Position numbers and translations under genes: made by a program. Of a DNA stretch of 64,000 nucleotides, positions 58,649-64,000 are shown in pieces. Origin of the DNA: Sphingomonas faeni (GTDB lineage: Bacteria > Pseudomonadota > Alphaproteobacteria > Sphingomonadales > Sphingomonadaceae); assembly GCF_023195535.1 (NCBI RefSeq), contig NZ_JALPNF010000004.1, positions 62,001 to 126,000 of the forward strand, read 5' to 3'. The first letter of the stretch is position 1; every line of letters begins with the position of its first letter. The notes beneath the pieces were generated by a model, which was not told the DNA's origin, did not search any database, and worked only from the letters and a program-made list of their open reading frames with translations.

Positions 58649-59824
58649 TTAGCCGAACGGGCGGTCGATGGAGGGCTGCGGTTCGGTAAACCAGGCGGCG
58701 CCTGTTTCGGTGACGTGGAAATGATCCTCCAGCCGGATGCCGAAGCGGTCGGGGACGACGATCATCGGTTCGTTCGAGAAGCACATGCCCGGCGCCAATG
58801 GCGTGCGGTCGCCGCGGACCAGATAGGCGGGTTCGTGGATCGACAGGCCGATACCGTGGCCGGTGCGGTGCGGCAGGCCGGGGAGGCGGTAGTCGGGGCC
58901 GAGACCGGCTTTCTCCAGTACGACGCGGGCGGCGGTGTCGATCGCTTCGCACGGGATTCCGGGCTGGACCGCGGCGAACGCGGCTGCTTGCGCCTCGTGT
59001 TCGATGTCCCAGATCGCGCGGGCCTCGTCGCCGACGTTGCCGAACGCATAGGTCCGCGTGATGTCGGAATGATAGCCCTCGACCTGGCAGCCGGTGTCGA
59101 TCAGCACGAGCTGGTCCTCCTCGAGCAGCTGGTCGCCGGGGATGCCGTGCGGGAAGGCAGTCGCGCGGCCGAACTGGACGGCGCAGAAATACGAGCCCGA
59201 GGAGCCGATTGCGCGGTGCGCCTCGTCGATGAAGCGGATCACCGTGCTGGCGGCGATGCCGGGCTGGATGATGCGCGCGGCGCGGCGCTGGACGTCGAGC
59301 GTCATCGCCTTGGCTTGCGCGAGCAGCGCGATCTCCGCCGGGCTTTTGATCATGCGGCACGCGTCGATCACCGAAGCGCCATCGCCAAGTTCGAGACCGG
59401 TCGAGGCAAGTCCGGTCGCCATGCCGTAAGGGAGTTGTGGTTCGAGTAGCAGCTTGCCGCCGACGGCATCGGCGACCAGCGCGTACGGACTCTCGTCCTC
59501 CTCCCAGAGGCGCAGGTCGGCGTCGATCTCGACCGCCGCGTCCAGCGAGCCCTGTTCGAAGCGTGGACAGATCAGGATCGGCTGGCCCTTTACGGGGAGC
59601 AGCAGCGCGACGAGGCGCTCGGTCGGCCCCCACGGGATGCCCGCGAAATAGCGCAGGCTCGCGCCCGCGCCGATCAGAAGCGCGTCGGCGCCGGCCGCCT
59701 CGGTGAGCGCGCGCGCCTTGTCGAGCCGCGCGGCACGCTCCGCCGACGTGATGCGCGGCGCGCGGTCTGCCCAAGGTGCGATGGTCGCCAGTTCGTCGGC
59801 TATCGAAGATCCGCCGATGGTCAT
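58649..59824 (-). CDS. M24-family Xaa-Pro peptidase
   Basis: 391-residue peptidase of the creatinase/prolidase fold. An N-terminal domain covers about 1-150. The C-terminal pita-bread domain has the five metal ligands Asp 243, Asp 254, His 323, Glu 352 and Glu 366 (LIDTGCQVEGYHSDITRTYA, GHGIGLSIHEPAY, SNEPMIV, LEDHFH). It has no signal peptide, so it is cytosolic. Such enzymes split Xaa-Pro or Xaa-Hyp dipeptides, which would feed free hydroxyproline to the pathway. The start ATG overlaps the stop of the DadA-like gene (ATGA), so the two form one operon. Confidence 0.88.
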   Translation of the reverse strand: MTIGGSSIADELATIAPWADRAPRITSAERAARLDKARALTEAAGADALLIGAGASLRYFAGIPWGPTERLVALLLPVKGQPILICPRFEQGSLDAAVEIDADLRLWEEDESPYALVADAVGGKLLLEPQLPYGMATGLASTGLELGDGASVIDACRMIKSPAEIALLAQAKAMTLDVQRRAARIIQPGIAASTVIRFIDEAHRAIGSSGSYFCAVQFGRATAFPHGIPGDQLLEEDQLVLIDTGCQVEGYHSDITRTYAFGNVGDEARAIWDIEHEAQAAAFAAVQPGIPCEAIDTAARVVLEKAGLGPDYRLPGLPHRTGHGIGLSIHEPAYLVRGDRTPLAPGMCFSNEPMIVVPDRFGIRLEDHFHVTETGAAWFTEPQPSIDRPFG

Positions 59825-61068
59825 GCGTGAGGTCCTTTTTTGCCGAAACGGTCGAGGTCGAACGGCGTGAGCGCCACCGCCGGAGTTTCTCCTGCCAACA
59901 TCGCCGCGACGAGCGTCGCGGTCACCGGCGCGAGCGTGAGCCCGAGATGTTGATGGCCGAACGCATAAGCGAGATTTGCGTGGTGCGTCGAGCGACCGAT
60001 CGCGGGGAGGTAGTCGGGCAGGGTAGGGCGCGATCCCATCCAGCGTTCGAACGGTCCCTCGATCGGCAGGCCGAGCGTGCGGACATGATGTTCCAGCCGC
60101 TCCCATTTGCGCGGATCGGGCGGGCCGTCGGGATCGCCGAGCTCGACGTAACTCGCCGCCTGCACGCACTCGGCATAGCGCGTGACGATCATCGAACAGT
60201 CCTCGAACACGATCGGCGGCAGGTCGGCGGGCCAGCCGTCGGCGCGGGCGCGGATGTGATAGCCGCGCTCGGCGATCATCGGCACGCGGTAGCCGAGCGG
60301 TTCGAGCAGATCACGGGACCGGACCCCGGCGGTCACCAGCACGTGGTCGACATCGTGCCCGGCTACGACGATCCGTCCGCCGTCGTCGATCAGGTGCACG
60401 CCCTCGCGGACGATCCGCCCGCCCCGCGCCACAATCGCGGCTTCGAGTGTCGTCGCGAGGCGGCGGAGATCGGCGATCTGGCCGCTGCCGGTGAAGCGGA
60501 TCGCGCCACCGACCGGATCGGCCAGGAAGCCTAGCCGGTGCAGCAGTTCTGGCTCGGCATCGACGATCCGCGCCGTTCCGATCGCGGTTCGAGACCAGCG
60601 CTGCCGGCCGGTCCGTGCGCTCGCGGCCGAATCCCAGACCAAGATATGGCCTTCCTCGCGCAACAGATCCGGTGCGTCGATCGTCGCGACCAGATCGCGC
60701 CACGCGGGCATCGCGCCAGCCAGCAACGGCGTCAGCGCAGCCGTTCCCGCCGCGAACCTCGCCGGCGTCGACGCCGCGACCAGCCGCGCGGCAAACGGCA
60801 GCCAGCGTCGCGCCATCGACAGTGGCAGCCCGAGCGCCCCGCCCGTGCTGAACAGGCGACCCGGCACGGATTTAAGTGCGCTTGGCGACGCAAGCGGTTC
60901 GACCTGTTCGACCGCGATGTGGCCGGCATTGCCCCAGGATGCGGCGTTGTAATCGGCGTCGCGTTCGAACACACTCACGCCATATCCGCGATCGAGCAGA
61001 GCGACGGCGCAGCACAAGCCGATCACGCCGCCGCCGACTATCCCGATCGTGGGCTTGACCGTTTCCAA
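59821..61068 (-). CDS. FAD-dependent D-amino-acid dehydrogenase, putative D-hydroxyproline dehydrogenase
   Basis: 415-residue DadA-like flavoprotein. The FAD-binding motif is IGIVGGGVIGLCCAVALLDRG at the N-terminus (core GGGVIG), then RDADYNAASWGNAGHI. C-terminal WMGSRPTLPDYLPAIGRS and AFGHQHLGLTLAP complete the fold. With a hydroxyproline epimerase and a DapA-like deaminase opposite, it most likely oxidises cis-4-hydroxy-D-proline to pyrroline-4-hydroxy-2-carboxylate. The best start is a TTG at 61068 with AGGAGA six bases upstream; an ATG farther up (about 61089) lacks such a site. It is divergent from the dapA-like gene across operator-like motif 3. Confidence 0.85.
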   Translation of the reverse strand: METVKPTIGIVGGGVIGLCCAVALLDRGYGVSVFERDADYNAASWGNAGHIAVEQVEPLASPSALKSVPGRLFSTGGALGLPLSMARRWLPFAARLVAASTPARFAAGTAALTPLLAGAMPAWRDLVATIDAPDLLREEGHILVWDSAASARTGRQRWSRTAIGTARIVDAEPELLHRLGFLADPVGGAIRFTGSGQIADLRRLATTLEAAIVARGGRIVREGVHLIDDGGRIVVAGHDVDHVLVTAGVRSRDLLEPLGYRVPMIAERGYHIRARADGWPADLPPIVFEDCSMIVTRYAECVQAASYVELGDPDGPPDPRKWERLEHHVRTLGLPIEGPFERWMGSRPTLPDYLPAIGRSTHHANLAYAFGHQHLGLTLAPVTATLVAAMLAGETPAVALTPFDLDRFGKKGPHA

Positions 61069-61097
61069 CCCATTTCTCCTGTTGCACCGCATCAATC

Positions 61098-61115
61098 GTT
61101 TTCGTATACGGTATA
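61098..61115 (+). promoter_or_regulatory. Operator-like motif 3 (GTTTTCGTATAC), hydroxyproline genes
   Basis: The sequence GTTTTCGTATACGGTATA has the same TCGTATA(C/T) core as motifs 1 and 2 and continues into an AT-rich run (TATATATATTGAA). It lies in the 77-base gap between the divergent dehydrogenase and deaminase genes. Confidence 0.6.
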
Positions 61116-61145
61116 TATATTGAAACGCAGGAAGGTCGATACCGA

Positions 61146-62048
61146 ATGTCTGTCGAGTGGAAGGGTGTATTTCCGGCCGTAACGACTCAGATCCGCGAGG
61201 ATATGACAGTCGATCTCGCCGATACGCAACGTGTCGTCGACGACCTGATCCGCGACGGCGTGACCGGGGTGATCGCGCTCGGCACGGTGGGCGAGAACAA
61301 CTCGTTCGAGTATGAGGAAAAGGTCGAGGTACTGACCGCGATCGTCGAGGCGGTCGACGGCCGCGTGCCGGTCATCACCGGCGTTTCCGAATACGACACG
61401 CGCCGCGCAGTACGGTATGCGCAGGCGTCTGAGAAGGTCGGTGCGGATGGCCTGATGCTGCTGCCGCCGATGGTCTATGTGCCGAAGCCGCACGAGCTGG
61501 TCGCGCATTTCAAGGGCGTGGCGACCGCGGTTGGTCTGCCGATCATGCTCTATAACAACCCGCCAGCGTATCGCACGCTGATCGACAACGACGTGCTCGC
61601 TGCGCTGGTCGACGTCGCCAATATCGTCGCGGTCAAGGAATCGGCTCCCGACACGCGGCGCTTCACCGACGTGAAGACCGCGTTCGGGGATCGCTACGTG
61701 CTGTTCGCCGGGCTCGACGATGTTGCGCTCGAGGGGCTGTATCTGGGCGCGCAGGGCTGGGTCTCCGGGCTCACCAATGCGTTTCCGCGGGAATCGGTCG
61801 AGCTGGTCAACGCGTTCGCGCGCGGCGATCATGCCAAGGCGATGGAGATCTATCGCTGGTTCATGCCGCTGCTCCATCTCGATGCCGAGCATGACCTGGT
61901 GCAGTCGATCAAGCTCGCCGAGCAGGTCATGGGGCGCGGCTCCGAGCGCGTCCTGCCGCCGCGCTATCCGCTGATCGGCGAACGTCGCGCCGAGGTTATC
62001 GCGATGGTCGAGAAGGCTGCGGCGACGCGCCCGACTCTCTCGAACTGA
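61146..62048 (+). CDS. DapA-superfamily lyase/deaminase, putative pyrroline-4-hydroxy-2-carboxylate deaminase
   Basis: 300-residue (beta/alpha)8 enzyme of the dihydrodipicolinate synthase/N-acetylneuraminate lyase family. The Schiff-base Lys is 164 (IVAVKESAPD) and the catalytic Tyr is 136 (IMLYNNPPAY). The substrate loop is GTVGENNSF, unlike GTTGES in true DapA. In hydroxyproline pathways the homologue deaminates pyrroline-4-hydroxy-2-carboxylate to alpha-ketoglutarate semialdehyde, and the neighbours support that reading. The stop overlaps the epimerase start by one base (TGATG). Confidence 0.87.
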   Translation: MSVEWKGVFPAVTTQIREDMTVDLADTQRVVDDLIRDGVTGVIALGTVGENNSFEYEEKVEVLTAIVEAVDGRVPVITGVSEYDTRRAVRYAQASEKVGADGLMLLPPMVYVPKPHELVAHFKGVATAVGLPIMLYNNPPAYRTLIDNDVLAALVDVANIVAVKESAPDTRRFTDVKTAFGDRYVLFAGLDDVALEGLYLGAQGWVSGLTNAFPRESVELVNAFARGDHAKAMEIYRWFMPLLHLDAEHDLVQSIKLAEQVMGRGSERVLPPRYPLIGERRAEVIAMVEKAAATRPTLSN

Positions 62049-63046
62049 TGCGCCACACGTTCTTCTGCATCGACGGCCACACCGCCGGCAATCCGGTCCG
62101 CCTCGTCGCGGGCGGGGCGCCGCTGCTGAAGGGCGCGTCGATGTCGGAGCGGCGACAGGACTTCATGACGCGGTTCGACTGGATCCGCACCGGGCTTTGC
62201 TTCGAACCGCGCGGCCACGACATGATGTCCGGCGGGTTCCTCTACCCGCCGACGCGCGACGATACTGATATCGGCATCCTGTTCATCGAGACGAGCGGAT
62301 GCCTGCCGATGTGCGGGCATGGCACGATCGGTATGGTGACGTTCGGGCTCGAACATGGGCTGATCCAGCCGGCCACACCGGGCCGGCTGCGGATCGAGGT
62401 GCCTGCGGGCGTGATCGACGTGGCGTACGAGACCGAGGGCGCGAAAGTGACCTCGGTACGGATCACCAACGTGCCGGCCTATGTCGCGGCGCGCGGGATC
62501 GCGGTGGACATCGAGGGTATCGGTCCGCTCAGCATCGACGTCGCCTATGGCGGCAATTACTACGCGATCGTCGAGCCGCAGGGGCGCTATACCGGGCTCG
62601 ACGACCTCGGTGCCGCAGAGATCATCGCCCTTAGCGGCCGCGTTCGCGAGGCGGTGCGGGCGCAGTTCGAGCCGGTCCATCCGCTCGACCAGACGATCCG
62701 TGGTGTCAGTCATGTGCTGTGGGCGGACGTGCCCCGTGGAGACGGAGCCGACGGGCGCAATGCTGTGTTCTACGGCGACAAGGCGATCGACCGCAGCCCG
62801 TGCGGCACCGGCACGTCGGCACGGCTCGCGCATCTGGCGGACAAGGGGCGATTGGCGGTCGGCGACCGGTTCGTCCATGAGAGCTATATCGGCAGCCGCT
62901 TCATCGGCCGCGTCGAGGCGGAAACGTCGCTTGGCGACACTCCGGCGATCATCCCGTCGATCGAGGGATCGGCGATCGCGACCGGGTTCAACACAATCTG
63001 GATCGATCGCGACGATCGTTTCTGGAACGGTTTCCAAGTTTCATGA
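62048..63046 (+). CDS. Proline-racemase family, 4-hydroxyproline 2-epimerase
   Basis: 332-residue enzyme of the proline racemase superfamily. Both catalytic cysteines are present: Cys 89 in PMCGHGTIG and Cys 252 in RSPCGTGTSAR, with Asp 248 beside it. A Cys/Cys pair marks epimerases, while trans-3-hydroxyproline dehydratases have Thr at the second site. It therefore likely interconverts trans-4-hydroxy-L-proline and cis-4-hydroxy-D-proline, the first step of oxidative hydroxyproline breakdown. Cytosolic. It lies in one transcript after the DapA-like gene and 49 bases before the regulator. Confidence 0.9.
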   Translation: MRHTFFCIDGHTAGNPVRLVAGGAPLLKGASMSERRQDFMTRFDWIRTGLCFEPRGHDMMSGGFLYPPTRDDTDIGILFIETSGCLPMCGHGTIGMVTFGLEHGLIQPATPGRLRIEVPAGVIDVAYETEGAKVTSVRITNVPAYVAARGIAVDIEGIGPLSIDVAYGGNYYAIVEPQGRYTGLDDLGAAEIIALSGRVREAVRAQFEPVHPLDQTIRGVSHVLWADVPRGDGADGRNAVFYGDKAIDRSPCGTGTSARLAHLADKGRLAVGDRFVHESYIGSRFIGRVEAETSLGDTPAIIPSIEGSAIATGFNTIWIDRDDRFWNGFQVS

Positions 63047-63095
63047 CATTTCGGCTATGCTGGTGCGGTCTTCCCGTTTTCGGAGCCGTCCATCC

Positions 63096-63749
63096 ATGAG
63101 CATCGTCGTCCGCACCCTGTCCGAGCAGGTGTTCGAGATCGTCCGCGAGCAGATCGTCACCGGCAAGCTCGCCGGCCATACCGCGATCCGCCAGGATGCG
63201 CTGGCGACCGAACTCGGCGTCAGCAAGATCCCGTTGCGCGAGGCGCTGGCGCGGCTGGAGCAGGAGGGCCTGCTGACCAGCCACGCGAACCGGGGGTACT
63301 CGGTCCAGCCGATGTCGGCGGACGAGGCGGACGATATCTTCGCGCTACGGTTGGCGATCGAGCCGCAGGCGGCCGCCTATGCGTCGACCGTCGCCAATGA
63401 CGACGACCGTAATGCGGCGATCCTCGCCTTCGAGGAGCTCGACAGTGCGGCGAGCGAGCGGCTCGCCGAAGTCGCGATCCGCAACCGCGTGTTCCACACC
63501 GCTTTGGTCCGGCCGGGCCGTCGCCTGCTGACCACGCAGATGGTCGAGCGGCTGGCGATCCTCGCCGAGCGTTACGTCGTCGCGCATCTGCGGCCGGCGG
63601 GACGCGAGGATCGTGCGCATCTCGAGCATCGGCAAATGCTCGAGGCGTGGCTCGCGCGCGACGACGATCGCATGCTGACGCTGCTGAACAGCCATATTCA
63701 GTCGACGCTGACCGATCTGCGCTTCCAGTTCGCAACAGCGCGCGACTAG
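63096..63749 (+). CDS. GntR-family transcriptional regulator, FCD domain
   Basis: 217-residue regulator. The winged-helix domain is at about 5-70 (QIVTGKLAGHTAIRQDALATELGVSKIPLREALARLEQEGLL in pieces, with the recognition region SKIPLREALARL). The all-helical FCD ligand domain is at about 75-210. FCD regulators usually repress catabolic operons and release DNA on binding a small acid, often a pathway intermediate. Its place inside the hydroxyproline operon makes it the prime candidate for binding the GTATAC-centred motifs at 42608, 53328 and 61098. Confidence 0.9.
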   Translation: MSIVVRTLSEQVFEIVREQIVTGKLAGHTAIRQDALATELGVSKIPLREALARLEQEGLLTSHANRGYSVQPMSADEADDIFALRLAIEPQAAAYASTVANDDDRNAAILAFEELDSAASERLAEVAIRNRVFHTALVRPGRRLLTTQMVERLAILAERYVVAHLRPAGREDRAHLEHRQMLEAWLARDDDRMLTLLNSHIQSTLTDLRFQFATARD

Positions 63750-63768
63750 AGATCACAGGGGATGGGCT

Positions 63769-64000
63769 ATGTTTGGACCGCGTAAATCGTTCGAATCGTC
63801 AGCCCATAGCCGCGAACACAGCCTCGCCAAGACGCTGAGCTGGCCGCATCTGATCGCGCTCGGGGTGGGCGCGATCGTCGGCACCGGGATCTATACTTTG
63901 GTCGGCGTCGGTGCCGAGCGGGCAGGGCCGGGCGTGATCCTCGCGTTCGTGATCTGCGGCGTGATCTGCGCGTGCGCGGCGCTCGCCTATACCGAACTCG
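63769..64000 (+). CDS. APC-superfamily amino acid permease (3' truncated by window)
   Basis: The first 77 residues only. After a polar N-terminus (MFGPRKSFESSAHSREHSL) comes the APC signature LIALGVGAIVGTGIYTLVGV, then a second membrane helix (GVILAFVICGVICACAALAY). It resembles cationic/CAT-type amino-acid transporters of the inner membrane. The ATG has AGGGGAT eight bases upstream and lies 19 bases after the regulator gene. In context it may import hydroxyproline or proline, but the substrate is inferred only. The gene continues past the window edge. Confidence 0.85.
   Translation, partial: MFGPRKSFESSAHSREHSLAKTLSWPHLIALGVGAIVGTGIYTLVGVGAERAGPGVILAFVICGVICACAALAYTEL

Noticed and set aside
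61146-62048. Lysine-biosynthetic DapA
   Set aside because: The GTVGEN loop differs from GTTGES, and the gene sits in a catabolic operon with a hydroxyproline epimerase.
62048-63046. Trans-3-hydroxy-L-proline dehydratase
   Set aside because: Both catalytic cysteines are present (89 and 252). Dehydratases carry Thr at the second position.

Overview
The window looks like chromosome of a Sphingomonas-like alphaproteobacterium. The evidence is very high GC with strong third-position bias, a methionine synthase split into two genes, large TonB-dependent receptors next to periplasmic hydrolases, and many copies of short palindromic intergenic repeats. No plasmid, phage or insertion-sequence genes are seen.

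Layout. 1-5.3 kb: the end of a split cobalamin-dependent methionine synthase and a SLC13-type permease; metH carries an in-frame palindromic repeat. 5.4-8 kb: an aldehyde dehydrogenase and a quinone oxidoreductase. 8.3-12.5 kb: a probable Pho box, a TonB-dependent receptor and a lipoprotein beta-propeller phytase, together a phytate-phosphate module. 12.5-17.1 kb: a CHASE3-HAMP-GAF-GGDEF diguanylate cyclase, tRNA-Gly(CCC), an overlapping TspO/DUF393/DUF427 operon and a 3-hydroxyisobutyrate-dehydrogenase-like enzyme. 17.1-20.2 kb: a QseBC-like two-component system divergent from an OB-fold (YgiW-like) protein. 20.4-28.5 kb: a PepSY membrane protein, an SDR, an OFA-type MFS carrier, a fumarylpyruvate-hydrolase-like enzyme, a catalase-family protein, a metallophosphoesterase, a PilZ protein and a TonB-like protein. 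28.7-37.6 kb: rpoC and rpoB with their own promoter, a structured leader and a terminator. 37.7-42.3 kb: small housekeeping genes, including an M15 peptidase, an RluA-type synthase, arfB, msrC and an RcnB/glycine-zipper protein.

The most interesting part is about 42.6 kb to the right edge. It combines a TonB-dependent receptor, a GH2 glycosidase, a DPP-IV-like S9 peptidase, a DUF5695-type protein, a GH127 beta-L-arabinofuranosidase, a pyrroline-2-carboxylate-reductase-like enzyme, a DUF885 metallopeptidase, an M24 Xaa-Pro-type peptidase, a DadA-like D-hydroxyproline dehydrogenase, a DapA-like pyrroline-4-hydroxy-2-carboxylate deaminase, a two-cysteine 4-hydroxyproline epimerase, a GntR/FCD regulator and an APC amino-acid permease. 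Read together, this is a candidate utilisation locus for plant hydroxyproline-rich glycoproteins such as extensins: enzymes that could remove sugars, cut proline-rich peptides and catabolise the released hydroxyproline. Each of the three promoter regions serving these transcription units carries a version of one operator-like motif centred on GTATAC, which suggests one regulon under the local GntR protein.

At least four families of long inverted repeats are scattered between genes. One copy lies inside metH, one between rpoB and rpoC, one between the response regulator and histidine kinase genes, and one encodes or abuts the stop codons of two converging genes.
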